A DNA stretch of 64,000 nucleotides, taken from NCBI RefSeq assembly GCF_000718555.1, contig NZ_JOAN01000012.1, positions 1 through 64,000 on the forward strand. Reading direction: 5' to 3'. The position numbers and the translations under genes are program-made. Source of the DNA: Micromonospora chokoriensis. GTDB lineage: Bacteria; Actinomycetota; Actinomycetes; Mycobacteriales; Micromonosporaceae. The notes beneath the pieces are model-generated. The model saw only the letters and a list, made by a program, of their open reading frames with translations, made no database searches and was not told the origin of the DNA. Position 1 is the first letter of the stretch; each line of letters begins with the position of its first letter. Of the stretch, positions 36,924-45,821 are shown piece after piece.

Positions 36924-38036
36924 GTGCGGGGTAACGATGTCCGGGTACTGATCGTCGGAGGTGGGGTCGCCGGGCTCGCGGCGGTCGCCGCGCTGCGGGA
37001 CTGGGGAGCGACGGTCGACGTGGTCGAGCGGGCACCCGGGCCGACCGACGCTGGCACCGGCATCTACCTCACCGGCAACGCGACCCGGATGCTCGACGTA
37101 CTCGGTCTGCGGGAGCCGGTCGCCGACGTCGCCGTGGAGATCACCCGCCAGCGCAGCGCCAACCAGCGGGGGCGTCGCCTCTTCGACATCGACGTGGCCG
37201 CGCTGTGGCAGGGCGTCGGGCCGTGCGTGTCGCTGCCCCGGGCACAGCTGCACCGGGCGATGCTCGCCGGTGTCGGGGACGCCCCGATCCGCTGGGGTCG
37301 GCAGCCGGTCGCGCTGGCCCACGAGGGCGACCAGGTCGCCGCCGAGTTCGACGACAACAGCACCGAACGGTACGACCTGGTGCTCGGCGCGGACGGGGTG
37401 AACTCGACGGTCCGTCGGCTCGCCTTTGACGGCCAGGCGGCCCGCGACCTCGGCCAGTACGCGTACCGGTGGGTCGCCCCGCGCATCGACGCCGAGCCGG
37501 TTTGGTCGGTGCAGTTGGGACGCGGTCGGCAGTTCCTGACGATTCCGATCAGCGCCGAGCAGACGTACTGCTACTACAACGACGGCCCGGTGGCCAACCG
37601 GCCCGGCTGGCGCGACGAGGTGAGCGCGGCGTTCACCGAGCCGGTCGCCACCATGCTCAAGGCCCTCGATCACGACGACAGCACCCTGCACGCCGGGCCC
37701 AACCAGGAGGTCGTGCTCGACTCCTGGTCGCGCGGGCCGGTGCTGCTGATCGGCGACGCCGCCCACGCCACCTCACCGAACATGGCCCAAGGCGCGGCGA
37801 TGGCCCTGGAGGACGCGTTCGTGCTCGCTTCGTCGTTGGCCGCCGCCGGGTCCATTGCCGAGGCCCTGCGCGGGTACGAGGCGCGGCGACGCCCGCGTAC
37901 CAACTGGGTGCTCAGCCAGACGCACCGCCGCGACAAGGCCACCGGGCTCCCGCCCGCGCTCCGCGACCTGGTGATGCGCCGCCTCGGCGAGCAGATGTTC
38001 CGCTCGAACTACGGGCCGCTGTTCGTCCAGCCCTGA
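36924..38036 (+). CDS. FAD-dependent aromatic monooxygenase-like oxidoreductase
   Basis: A 370-residue flavoprotein of the UbiH/PHBH group. It has the FAD dinucleotide fold VRVLIVGGGVAGLAAVAAL with acidic VVERA, the NADPH/FAD motif LGADGVNSTVRRL (DG motif) and the second FAD motif GDAAHATSPNMAQGAAMALEDA. Such enzymes hydroxylate aromatic or polyketide rings using NAD(P)H and O2; the substrate is unknown and no biosynthetic cluster is present. The GTG at 36924 has GGAGGA 7 nt upstream. Confidence 0.88.
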   Translation: MRGNDVRVLIVGGGVAGLAAVAALRDWGATVDVVERAPGPTDAGTGIYLTGNATRMLDVLGLREPVADVAVEITRQRSANQRGRRLFDIDVAALWQGVGPCVSLPRAQLHRAMLAGVGDAPIRWGRQPVALAHEGDQVAAEFDDNSTERYDLVLGADGVNSTVRRLAFDGQAARDLGQYAYRWVAPRIDAEPVWSVQLGRGRQFLTIPISAEQTYCYYNDGPVANRPGWRDEVSAAFTEPVATMLKALDHDDSTLHAGPNQEVVLDSWSRGPVLLIGDAAHATSPNMAQGAAMALEDAFVLASSLAAAGSIAEALRGYEARRRPRTNWVLSQTHRRDKATGLPPALRDLVMRRLGEQMFRSNYGPLFVQP

Positions 38037-38072
38037 CCGGTCCCGCTCGCGGTTCCGCCGCCCCATCTTCAA

Positions 38073-38133
38073 GATCACTTGATGCTCAGTAGTCAAAACA
38101 GGTCCCCCCACAACTACTGAGCATCAAGTGATC
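38073..38133. repeat. GATC-bounded intergenic palindrome (G)
   Basis: Perfect 21-bp arms (38073-38093 and 38113-38133) start and end in GATC, with a 19-nt loop. It lies 36 nt after the monooxygenase stop, between convergent genes. Confidence 0.8.
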
Positions 38134-38607
38134 GTGGCGGCTCACTGCCCGCCGGATCAGGCTCACCGGACCCAGCCCAGGAAGTGCCGGTGCAGTAGCC
38201 CGGCAGGGCCAGGGCATGGCGCACTCACCGCAGGACACCGGAAGGACCGGGCCATTCGTGGTCACCCCTGCCCCTCCCCTGGCCAGCGGCCTCGGCGGAT
38301 TGGGATGCGGTGCCGGGCTCGGCACGGCAGGTCCGCCCCGCAGCGACAGAGCACCCTCGGGTCGCCGCACCGGCACTCAAGACAACTCGCGACCGTGGCT
38401 CACCTTGATCAAGTGATGAGAAGTAGGCCAGAGACGGCCCCGAGACCTACTTTTCATCACTTGATCATGACAAACGACGTTATGACGAACGGCATCGAAT
38501 AACGACGCTGCCCCGGCCCTCCGGTGCGGGAAGGGATCGCCGATGACGCTCGCGCCCACGTTGCCAGGCGTGCCACGGCCCCACCCGATGCCGGCGGCCA
38601 CTTTCCC
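38134..38607. other. Non-coding stretch containing a second palindrome
   Basis: Apart from palindrome H at 38407-38466 I find nothing convincing here. Short open frames on both strands (for instance 38086-38376 minus) are Pro/Arg-rich, have no ribosome binding site and look like GC-bias shadows. Confidence 0.4.
38407..38466. repeat. GATC-bounded intergenic palindrome (H)
   Basis: 23-nt arms (38407-38429 and 38444-38466) pair with two mismatches around a 14-nt loop; both ends are GATC. It is the second family member within 340 bp, also downstream of the minus-strand Cys-rich gene. Confidence 0.75.
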
Positions 38608-38841
38608 CTAATGCGGCCCCTGCTTGCAGATGACGCAGCGCATCCCGTTGCCGGTGACATCGACAACCGGCGGAGCGTAGGCGTGCGGGAACACCGGCGC
38701 GTCGCCCCATGCGGCCTGGACGCAGGCTCGCCCGTCCGAGCACCGGCCGCAGCACGTGTGACCGATCGCCTTGCTCAGGTGGGGGCGCTGGTGCTTCAGG
38801 CATCCGTTGTGCTGACAGGTCCAAAAACCAACCTCTGTCAC
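38608..38841 (-). CDS. Uncharacterised 77-residue Cys-rich protein
   Basis: A GTG-started gene overlapping by 4 nt (GTGA) the end of the upstream gene that the IS element has split. Eight Cys residues lie at 9, 14, 30, 31, 34, 40, 69 and 72, in CQHNGC, CCGRCSDGRAC and CVIC patterns, with several His, suggesting one or two zinc-ribbon sites. I do not recognise the family. It is probably cut off from its original promoter by the insertion, so expression is uncertain. Confidence 0.6.
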   Translation of the reverse strand: MTEVGFWTCQHNGCLKHQRPHLSKAIGHTCCGRCSDGRACVQAAWGDAPVFPHAYAPPVVDVTGNGMRCVICKQGPH

Positions 38842-39447
38842 CGGTTGTCCTCCACATCGACTCCGAACTCAGCCTTCATGCAGGCTGCACTGTATCCGCC
38901 GAGGCGGCGGCACAGATGATGGCGACGGCGGTGTGCTTCCAGGACGGCCTCTCGTACCGCTTCTTCCGACTGGTCCCTCAGACCGACATCGACGCAGGAC
39001 CGAAACAGCCAGGGCGAAGCCGCGGCCCTGCGGCCCCGGCATCGCACGTCCACGCCGATCCATGCCTGATCCGACCCATACGGATGACGTCGCCAAGCGA
39101 GCAGCGTTGGGTTTCCCGCCTTGGTAACCGTGGCGCTCGCCATTCCAGCGCCAGGGAAGGCCCGGCGCAGCACATCGTCGAGAGCGCGGGCGGTACGACG
39201 AGTCACCAGATCCGGGACGTACCAGCCCTGAGCTTTCCCGATTGCAGCATCCGCCTCTGCATCCCAGCGGTGTAGAACCGCGGTGATTTCACCGGCGAGC
39301 CACGCCGTGTGTGGATCCGCAACCGTCCGCCAGGCACCGAAGATCGTAATGAGGCTCAGTGACCGCCACGGTGTGCGCGGTTCGCCATCGAAAGTGCAGT
39401 AGAACAATGCCGGCGCCGTGTCGAACGTGGCTGGGGATCCCGCTCGA

Positions 39448-39452
39448 ACAGG
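39448..39452. repeat. Target-site duplication, left copy
   Basis: ACAGG directly left of the IS end; the same five bases follow the right end at 41612-41616. A 5-bp duplication is within the IS21 family range. Confidence 0.75.
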
Positions 39453-39508
39453 TGTCGGCTCCGCCTGAAAACTGACCACGTGGTTCCGGCTGAATCGGGA
39501 CCACCTCC
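39453..39508 (+). repeat. IS21-family left terminal inverted repeat
   Basis: Begins TGTC and contains CTGACCACGTGG, CCGGCTGAA and GGACCACCTC blocks that recur inverted at 41557-41611 with one indel. The outer 19 bases match only partly. Confidence 0.65.
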
Positions 39509-39531
39509 TGAAGCATCGGGAGGTGCTGAGC

Positions 39532-40752
39532 GTGGAGGACTGGGCGGAGATCCGGCGGCTGCGGCGGTCGGAGGGCATGGCGATTCAGGCCATCGCACGG
39601 CGGTTGAGGATGTCTCGCAACACCGTGAAGAAGGCCCTGGCCAGTGACGAGCCGCCGCGGTATCAGCGGGCGGCGAAGGGCTCGATCGTGGACGCGGTCG
39701 AGCCGCAGATCAGGGTGTTGTTGGCGGAGTTCCCGGACATGCCCTCGACGGTGATCATGGAGCGGGTCGGGTGGACCCGGGGCAAGACGGTGTTCTGTGA
39801 TCGGGTGCAGCAGCTGCGGCCGTTGTTCCGCCGCCCCGACCCGGCCCAGCGCACGGACTATCTGCCGGGTGAGTTGGCGCAGTGTGATCTGTGGTTTCCG
39901 CCGGCGGACGTGGCGTTGGGTTTTGGGCAGGTCCGCCGGCCACCGGTGTTGGTGATGGTGTCGGGGTATTCGCGGTGGCTGTCGGCGGTGATGATCCCGT
40001 CGCGGCAGTCGCCGGATCTGCTGGCCGGGCACTGGACGTTGATCTCCGGCTGGGACCGGACGCCCAAGGCGTTGGTCTGGGATAACGAGTCCGCGGTCGG
40101 GCAGTGGCGGGCCGGCCGGCCGCAGCTGACCGAGGCGATGAACGCCTTCCGCGGGACCCTCGGCATCAAGGTGATCCAATGCCGGCCGGCGGACCCGGAG
40201 GCCAAGGGCCTGGTCGAGAGAGCCAACGGCTATCTCGAGACGTCGTTTCTGCCCGGTCGAAGGTTCGGCTCGCCGCAGGACTTCAACACCCAACTCACCG
40301 AATGGCTGGTGCGGGCGAACAACCGCCAACACCGGATGTTGGGCTGCCGCCCGGCCGAGCGGTGGGACGCCGACCGGGCCGCGATGCTGTCGCTGCCGCC
40401 AGTGCCGCCGGTGGTCGGCTGGCGACAGACCACACGGTTGCCTCGGGATCATTACGTGCGTCTGGACAGCAACGACTACTCGGTGCATCCCTCGGTCGTC
40501 GGGCGTCGTGTCGACATCACCGCTGACGCCAGTCGAGTGCAGGTGTTCTGCGACGGCCGTCAGGTCGCCCGACACGAGCGCTGCTGGGCCAAGCATCAGA
40601 GCATCACTGATCCGGTTCACCGCCAGGCCGCCGCCGATCTGCGCACGGCCGCCCGACAAGCATCGGCGCCAATGGTCACCGCAGAGGTCGAGCACCGCCA
40701 GCTCAGCGATTACGACCGGATGTTCGGCCTCGACGTTGAGGTGGCTGCGTGA
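39532..40752 (+). CDS. istA: IS21 family transposase IstA
   Basis: A 406-residue DDE transposase. The N-terminal helix-turn-helix (WAEIRRLRRSEGMAIQAIAR, RLRMSRNTVKKAL) is followed by the integrase core with catalytic D119 (QCDLWF), D184 (VWDNES) and E229 (LVERANGY), and a C-terminal beta domain (LPRDHYVRLDSNDYSVHP). The GTG at 39532 is best placed behind GGGAGG; GTG 39523 would lie on the site itself. The stop overlaps the istB start (TGATG). Confidence 0.93.
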   Translation: MEDWAEIRRLRRSEGMAIQAIARRLRMSRNTVKKALASDEPPRYQRAAKGSIVDAVEPQIRVLLAEFPDMPSTVIMERVGWTRGKTVFCDRVQQLRPLFRRPDPAQRTDYLPGELAQCDLWFPPADVALGFGQVRRPPVLVMVSGYSRWLSAVMIPSRQSPDLLAGHWTLISGWDRTPKALVWDNESAVGQWRAGRPQLTEAMNAFRGTLGIKVIQCRPADPEAKGLVERANGYLETSFLPGRRFGSPQDFNTQLTEWLVRANNRQHRMLGCRPAERWDADRAAMLSLPPVPPVVGWRQTTRLPRDHYVRLDSNDYSVHPSVVGRRVDITADASRVQVFCDGRQVARHERCWAKHQSITDPVHRQAAADLRTAARQASAPMVTAEVEHRQLSDYDRMFGLDVEVAA

Positions 40753-41542
40753 TGGCAACCAAGACCAGCAACCGCAACGTGTCCTCCGAGATCGCGTTCC
40801 TCAGCCGCGCACTGAAAGCGCCCTCTCTCGCGGCATCGGTGGACCGTCTGGCTGAGCGGGCCCGGGCGGAGTCGTGGACGCATGAGGAGTTCCTCGCCGC
40901 CTGCCTGCAACGCGAGGTCGCCGCCCGGGAAGCCCACGGCGGTGAAGGGCGCATCCGAGCCGCGAGGTTCCCGGCCCGCAAGAGCCTGGAGGAGTTCGAC
41001 TTCGAGCACCAGCGATCGTTGAAGCGGGAAACGATCGCTCACCTGGGCACCCTGGACTTCGTGGCGTCGAAGGAGAACGTCGTCTTCTTGGGCCCGCCCG
41101 GCACCGGCAAGACCCACCTGTCCATCGGCCTCGGGATCCGGGCCTGCCAGGCCGGACACCGCGTCGCGTTCGCCACCGCCGCCCAGTGGGTGTCCCGCCT
41201 GGCAGACGCCCACCACGCCGGGAGCTGCAGGACGAACTGGTCAAGCTCGGCCGGATCCCGCTGCTGATCGTCGACGAGGTCGGCTACATCCCCTTCGAAG
41301 CCGAAGCCGCGAACCTGTTCTTCCAACTGGTCTCTAACCGCTACGAACGGGCCTCGCTAATTGTCACCAGCAACAAGCCCTTCGGGCGTTGGGGCGAAGT
41401 CTTCGGCGACGACGTCGTCGCCGCAGCCATGATCGACCGCCTCGTCCACCACGCCGAAGTCATCTCGATGAAGGGCGACAGCTACCGACTCAAGGACCGC
41501 GACCTCGGCCGCGTCCCACCGGCCACCAAGACCAACGACTAA
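40752..41542 (+). pseudogene. istB: IS21 helper ATPase IstB, frameshifted
   Basis: AAA+ ATPase that regulates IstA target choice. The N-terminal part has the Walker A GPPGTGKTHL (about residues 115-124), and the C-terminal part, one frame over, has Walker B LLIVDEVGYIPFE and the sensor IVTSNKPFGRWGEVFGD. One G is missing near 41223-41226; restoring it gives ADAHHAGRLQDELVKLGRIP. Every other motif is intact, so this is either a recent mutation or a sequencing error. Confidence 0.88.
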
Positions 41543-41556
41543 AGATCAACCAACCC

Positions 41557-41611
41557 GAGGTGGTCCAGTTTCAGCCGGACCACGGTGGTCAGGGTTGGGG
41601 CGGCGTTGACA
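41557..41611 (-). repeat. IS21-family right terminal inverted repeat
   Basis: Inverted, imperfect copy of 39453-39508 ending TTGACA; followed by the right target-site duplication ACAGG (41612-41616). Confidence 0.65.
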
Positions 41612-41616
41612 ACAGG
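41612..41616. repeat. Target-site duplication, right copy
   Basis: ACAGG, identical to 39448-39452. Confidence 0.75.
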
Positions 41617-41687
41617 AAGGCGAGCAGATCGCTTGAGCTGTTCTCGTTGGCAGCCAATCGTCCAAGGGCAAGGCCGGGTTCCGACAT

Positions 41688-42052
41688 TCGAAAGCTCCTC
41701 AGCGGACGTGGCTTGGACATCTCAGGTAGCGGCCGAGACTGCGCTCACCCCGGGTCATCGGTTTGCCAAGGATGCAGAAAGTCGACGGGCGTGGGCGACG
41801 GTCGTGTCCATCACCGGCCGTCGCTGGTGCCTACGACTCGCCGAGCATCTGCCCGAGCGAGTCGTGATCGATGGGAGTTGGAGGGACGACACCCACCGAC
41901 ACGTGCACTGCTCCCCTCGTACGCCCAAAAGCAGATGCCTCCCACCCGAACGCGGATGGGAGGCATCTGTTGTAGGCCTTCACCAGGATCGATGTCAACC
42001 AGTGATTCCTCTTAGGAGTTACTCACGGGAGACAGGCATCTACTTCCCGGTT
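41688..42052. other. Intergenic region between the split gene and nrdJ
   Basis: It holds the upstream region of the minus-strand split gene and, at its right end, a hairpin that follows nrdJ. I see no other gene; a plus-strand open frame across it runs on as the antisense of nrdJ and is a shadow. Confidence 0.4.
41932..41969 (-). terminator. Hairpin terminator of nrdJ
   Basis: 16-nt arms (41932-41947 and 41954-41969; CAGATGCCTCCCA core) pair with one mismatch around a 6-nt loop, about 85 nt after the nrdJ stop on the minus strand. On that strand the stem is followed by CTTTTGGGC, a weak T-run. Confidence 0.7.
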
Positions 42053-44926
42053 TCAGCTGCAGCCGCTGGTGGAGCCGCAGCCCTCGCAGACGTAGCAGCT
42101 ACCGGCGGGGCGCATCTTCGTACCGCAGGTGAAGCAGAGCGGTGCGTCGGCGGCCTTGCCGATCACGGCCTCCAGCAGTTCGGTGCTGGAACCCACGCTC
42201 GGAGCCGGCTTCGCGGCGGCCACATCGGCCATCTCCTGGGCCGGCTGGGCGAGCGCCTCCGGCTTGGCCGGGGCCTCCACCGGTGCGGACGACGCCATAA
42301 CGGTCAGCTCCACGCCGGTGGCGGCGGCGGCTTCCGCGTCGGCCTCGGCCCGCAGCTGGGCGGCCCGCTCGCTGGCGGTGAAGATGCCCAGTTCGGCACG
42401 GCGCTCGTAGGGCAGGAAGTCCAGCGCCAGGCGACGGAAGATGTAGTCCATCACCGAGGCCGCCATCCGCACGTCCGGGTCGTCGGTCATGCCGGCCGGC
42501 TCGAAGCGCATGTTGGTGAACTTGCTGACGAACGTCTCCAGCGGCACGCCGTACTGCAGTCCGATGCTGATGGCCACCGAGAAGGCGTCCATCACGCCGG
42601 CCAGGGTCGAGCCCTGCTTGGACATCTTCAGGAAGACCTCACCGAGGCCGTCGTCCGGGTAGGACGACGCGGTCAGGTAACCCTCGGCGCCACCGACGGA
42701 GAAGCTGACCGTCTCGGACGGGCGCTTCTTCGGCAGGCGCTTGCGCACCGGCCGGTACTCGATGACCTTCTCGACCGCGGCCGGCGCGGCCGGCGCGGTC
42801 TCGACGGCGGCCGCCTCGGTGGCCTTGTTGGACTTGCCCACCGAGAGCGGCTGGCCAACCTTGCAGTTGTCCCGGTAGATCGCCAGCGCCTTCAGGCCGA
42901 GCTTCCAGCCCTCGAAGTAGATCTTCTCGATGTCCTCGACGGTGGCCGCCTCCGGCATGTTGACCGTCTTGGAGATGGCGCCGGAGACGAACGGCTGGAT
43001 GGCCGCCATCATCCGCACGTGGCCCATCGGGGCGATGGTCCGCTCGCCCATGGCGCAGTCGAAGACCGGGTAGTGCTCCGGCTTGAGGCCGGGGGCGTCC
43101 ACCACGTGGCCGTGGTCGGCGATGTGCTCGACGATCGCCTCGACCTGCTCCTCCGGGTAACCGAGGCTACGCAGGGCGCGCGGAACCGTCTGGTTGACGA
43201 TCTGCATCGAACCGCCGCCGACCAGCTTCTTGAACTTGACAAGCGCCAGGTCCGGCTCCACGCCGGTCGTGTCGCAGTCCATCATGAAGCCGATCGTGCC
43301 GGTCGGGGCGAGGACGCTGGCCTGCGCGTTGCGCCAACCGTTCTTATCGCCGATCTTGTTGCCCAGGGTCCACTGCTTGGTCGCCTCACGGACGATCGCG
43401 GTGGCCACCGGGCTGGTCGGCTTGATCTCGTCGTTGGCCGCGGCGTGCTTGCGCATGACCCGCTTGTGCGGCTCGGCGTTGCGGGCGTAACCGTCGTACG
43501 GGCCGACGACGCCAGCCAGCTCGGCCGAGCGGCGGTAGGCGGTGCCGGTCATCAGGGACGTGATCGACGCGGCGACCGAGCGGCCCTGCTCCGAGTCGTA
43601 CGGCAGGCCGGTGGCCATCAGCAGGGCGCCCAGGTTGGCGTAGCCGATGCCGAGCTGCCGGTAGGCGCGGGACGTCTCACCGATCTTCTCGGTCGGGAAG
43701 TCCGCGAAGCAGATCGAGATGTCCATCGCGGTGATGACGAACTCGACGGACTTGACGAACTTCTCCACCTCGAAGCCACCGTCGGCGCGGAGGAACTTCA
43801 TCAGGTTGAGCGAGGCCAGGTTGCACGAGGAATTGTCCAGGTGCAGGTACTCCGAGCACGGGTTCGACGCGGTGATCCGCCCGGTCTCCGGGCAAGTGTG
43901 CCAGTCGTTGATCGTGTCGTCGTACTGCAGACCGGGGTCGGCGCACTCCCAGGCAGCCTGGGAGATGGAGCGGAATAGGTTCTTGGCGTCGACGGTCTCG
44001 ATCACCGAGCCGTCCAGCCGGCCGCGCAGGTCGAAGCCCTTGCCGTTCTCCACCGCCGACATGAACTCGTCGGAGACCCGAACCGAGTTGTTGGCGTTCT
44101 GGTACTGCACGCTGACGATGTCGGAGCCGCCGAGGTCCATGTCGAACCCGGCGTCCCGCAGCGCGCGGATCTTGTCCTCCTCGCGCGCCTTCGTGACCAC
44201 GAACTCCTGGATGTCCGGGTGGTCGACGTCGATGATGACCATCTTGGCCGCCCGGCGGGTCGCGCCGCCGGACTTGATGGTGCCGGCGGAGGCGTCCGCG
44301 CCGCGCATGAAGCTGACCGGGCCGGAGGCGTTGCCGCCGGAGGAGAGCAGCTCACGGGACGAGCGGATCCGCGACAGGTTGACCCCGGAGCCGGAGCCGC
44401 CCTTGAAGATCAGCCCCTCCTCCTTGTACCAGTCGAGGATCGAGTCCATCGAGTCGTCGACGGCCAGGATGAAGCAGGCGCTGACCTGCTGCGGCGACGG
44501 CGTTCCGACGTTGAACCAGACCGGCGAGTTGAAGCTGAACACCTGGTTGAGCAGCATCCAGGTCAGCTCGTGCGCGAAGACCTCGGCGTCGGCCGGGCTG
44601 GCGAAGTAGCCGTACTCCTCACCAGCGGTGCGGTAGGTGGTGACCACCCGGTCGATCAACTGCTTGAGCGACCACTCCCGCTCCGGGGTCCCCACCGCGC
44701 CCCGGAAGTACTTGGTGGTGACGATGTTGGCCGCGTTGACGCTCCACGACTCCGGGAACTCCACCCCACGCTGCTCGAAGTTGATCGAGCCGTCCCGCCA
44801 GTTCGTCATCACGACGTCACGGCGCTCCCAGGAGAGCTCGTCGTACGGGTGGACCCCCTCGGTCGTCCACACCCGCTCGATCTTCAGCCCCGCGCCTGCC
44901 TTGCTTCGTGAACGGCTAGTAGTCAC
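42053..44926 (-). CDS. nrdJ: Vitamin B12-dependent (class II) ribonucleoside-diphosphate reductase
   Basis: Adenosylcobalamin-dependent reduction of ribonucleotides to deoxyribonucleotides, independent of oxygen. The 957-residue protein has the class II layout: N-terminal NVGTPSPQQVSACF (redox Cys region), GSGSGVNLSRIRS, the catalytic loop NPCSEYLHLDNSSCNLASLNL, LAPTGTIGFMMDCDTTG, a variable Ala/Pro linker near residues 735-760, and a C-terminal Cys-rich tail CFTCGTKM...CYVCEGCGSTSGC that relays electrons or binds zinc. The GTG at 44926 has GAGGGGGG upstream; longer readings run into unrelated sequence. It is downstream of nrdR, with 67 nt between, one operon. Confidence 0.96.
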   Translation of the reverse strand: MTTSRSRSKAGAGLKIERVWTTEGVHPYDELSWERRDVVMTNWRDGSINFEQRGVEFPESWSVNAANIVTTKYFRGAVGTPEREWSLKQLIDRVVTTYRTAGEEYGYFASPADAEVFAHELTWMLLNQVFSFNSPVWFNVGTPSPQQVSACFILAVDDSMDSILDWYKEEGLIFKGGSGSGVNLSRIRSSRELLSSGGNASGPVSFMRGADASAGTIKSGGATRRAAKMVIIDVDHPDIQEFVVTKAREEDKIRALRDAGFDMDLGGSDIVSVQYQNANNSVRVSDEFMSAVENGKGFDLRGRLDGSVIETVDAKNLFRSISQAAWECADPGLQYDDTINDWHTCPETGRITASNPCSEYLHLDNSSCNLASLNLMKFLRADGGFEVEKFVKSVEFVITAMDISICFADFPTEKIGETSRAYRQLGIGYANLGALLMATGLPYDSEQGRSVAASITSLMTGTAYRRSAELAGVVGPYDGYARNAEPHKRVMRKHAAANDEIKPTSPVATAIVREATKQWTLGNKIGDKNGWRNAQASVLAPTGTIGFMMDCDTTGVEPDLALVKFKKLVGGGSMQIVNQTVPRALRSLGYPEEQVEAIVEHIADHGHVVDAPGLKPEHYPVFDCAMGERTIAPMGHVRMMAAIQPFVSGAISKTVNMPEAATVEDIEKIYFEGWKLGLKALAIYRDNCKVGQPLSVGKSNKATEAAAVETAPAAPAAVEKVIEYRPVRKRLPKKRPSETVSFSVGGAEGYLTASSYPDDGLGEVFLKMSKQGSTLAGVMDAFSVAISIGLQYGVPLETFVSKFTNMRFEPAGMTDDPDVRMAASVMDYIFRRLALDFLPYERRAELGIFTASERAAQLRAEADAEAAAATGVELTVMASSAPVEAPAKPEALAQPAQEMADVAAAKPAPSVGSSTELLEAVIGKAADAPLCFTCGTKMRPAGSCYVCEGCGSTSGCS

Positions 44927-44993
44927 GCCGTTGCCCCCCTCGTCTGCGCGGTCACCCACCGCGCGTCCCAATCTCTTGAAAAACTGTGAAGAC

Positions 44994-45482
44994 TCAGCTG
45001 GTACGGCCGGCGGCCTCGGCCGCATCGGCCCGGGCCCGCGCCGCGGCCCGCAACGTCTCGATCTCGCGCTCGAAGTCGGCGAGCGAGTCGAACGAGCGAT
45101 AGACGCTGGCGAACCGCAGGTAGGCGATCTCGTCCAGGTCGCGCAGCGGACCCAGGATCGCCAGGCCCACGTCATGGCTGGGAATCTCGGCGGCCCCCTT
45201 GGCCCGGACCGTCTCCTCCACCCGCTGCGCGAGCAGCGCGAGTGAGTCGTCGTCCACCGGCCGGCCCTGGCACGCCTTACGCACCCCGCCGATGATCTTC
45301 GTGCGACTGAACGGCTCGGTCACCCCGCTGCGTTTGACGACCGCGAGGACCGCCTCCTCGACGGTAGTGAACCGCTTGCCGCACTCCGGGCAGGACCGCC
45401 GCCGTCGAATGAGCTGGCCGTCGTCGGCCTCCCGCGAGTCGACCACCCGGGAGTCAGCGTGCCGGCAGTACGGACACCGCAT
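44994..45482 (-). CDS. nrdR: Transcriptional repressor NrdR
   Basis: A 162-residue regulator of ribonucleotide reductase genes that senses ATP/dATP. The zinc ribbon has C3, C6, C31 and C34 ([11 protein letters not shown]...CPECGKRF), followed by an ATP-cone domain ([20 protein letters not shown]) that binds the nucleotides. GGGAGG lies before the ATG. It shares an operon with nrdJ and a NrdR-box candidate overlaps its promoter. Confidence 0.96.
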   Translation of the reverse strand: MRCPYCRHADSRVVDSREADDGQLIRRRRSCPECGKRFTTVEEAVLAVVKRSGVTEPFSRTKIIGGVRKACQGRPVDDDSLALLAQRVEETVRAKGAAEIPSHDVGLAILGPLRDLDEIAYLRFASVYRSFDSLADFEREIETLRAAARARADAAEAAGRTS

Positions 45483-45640
45483 GGCGTACCTCCCAATCAT
45501 GATCAACCACGTCGAACCGGACGCACCCGGGCACGGCTCATCACGGCGGTGCCATGCGTTCATGGCGCCCGCCGTGACGAAGGTTACGAGAGTGCGGTCG
45601 GTAGTCAGACCCAACCTGTAGGCAACTTGCGCCCGTGTAA

Positions 45641-45656
45641 CTACTACATCTAGGGG
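45641..45656. promoter_or_regulatory. Candidate NrdR box
   Basis: CTACTACATCTAGGGG matches the central positions of the NrdR-box consensus (acaCwAtATaTwGtGt): C, w, A, A, T, T, w, G are present. It overlaps the predicted nrdR transcription start. A second, paired box three turns away was not evident. Confidence 0.55.
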
Positions 45657-45659
45657 TCG

Positions 45660-45688
45660 ACCGTATGTCGCCGAGGAAGCCGGGTCAA
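45660..45688 (-). promoter_or_regulatory. Promoter of nrdR-nrdJ
   Basis: Minus strand: -35 TTGACC (45688-45683), 17-bp spacer, -10 TACGGT (45665-45660). Predicted start near 45653 gives a leader of about 170 nt. Confidence 0.65.
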
Positions 45689-45821
45689 GTTGACTGGCGC
45701 GTTCGGCGCGTCACGGACCATCCGGCCAGCCACGCCCCGCACCGCGCCCGAAGACCCAACGCCACGACCCCGCCGGGGTTATCGGCCAGCAGGCCGGAGT
45801 GGGCCGGAAAACAGGCGATGA

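Larger units (their letters stand above)
39453..41611 (+). mobile_element. IS21-family insertion sequence (2.16 kb)
   Basis: The element carries istA and istB in the usual overlapping order, ends 5'-TGTC...GACA-3' with imperfect 55-nt inverted repeats, and is flanked by ACAGG direct repeats. It inserted into a minus-strand gene. As istB is frameshifted in this sequence the copy may be immobile, unless that base is an assembly error. Confidence 0.85.
38838..41687 (-). pseudogene. Uncharacterised gene split by an IS21-family element
   Basis: The 5' end lies right of the element: ATG at 41687 with GAGGAG about 8 nt upstream, reading MSEPGLALGRLAANENSSSDLLAFL up to the insertion point at 41612-41616. 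The rest lies left of the element (39452 down to 38838) and includes WRSLSLITIFGAWRTVAD and VTRRTARALDDVLRRAF. Removing the IS and one ACAGG copy rejoins the two parts, but the frame still shifts by one base near 39430; one extra base there gives ...FERDPQPTFDTAPALFYC.... Total original length is about 245 residues. No family recognised. It overlaps the Cys-rich gene by 4 nt, an operon. Confidence 0.7.

Noticed and set aside
38086..38376. Minus-strand 96-residue open frame and its overlapping plus-strand frame 38128-38502
   Set aside because: Pro/Arg-rich, no ribosome binding site, and it runs through palindrome G; composition looks like non-coding GC-rich DNA.
38838..39578. The 246-residue minus-strand frame taken as an intact gene
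   Set aside because: Its first 40 residues are read from IS21 sequence. The true 5' end is on the other side of the element, at 41687.
41585..43978. 797-residue plus-strand open frame starting beside the IS element
   Set aside because: Most of it is antisense to nrdJ, and the first 150 residues show no family features or ribosome binding site.
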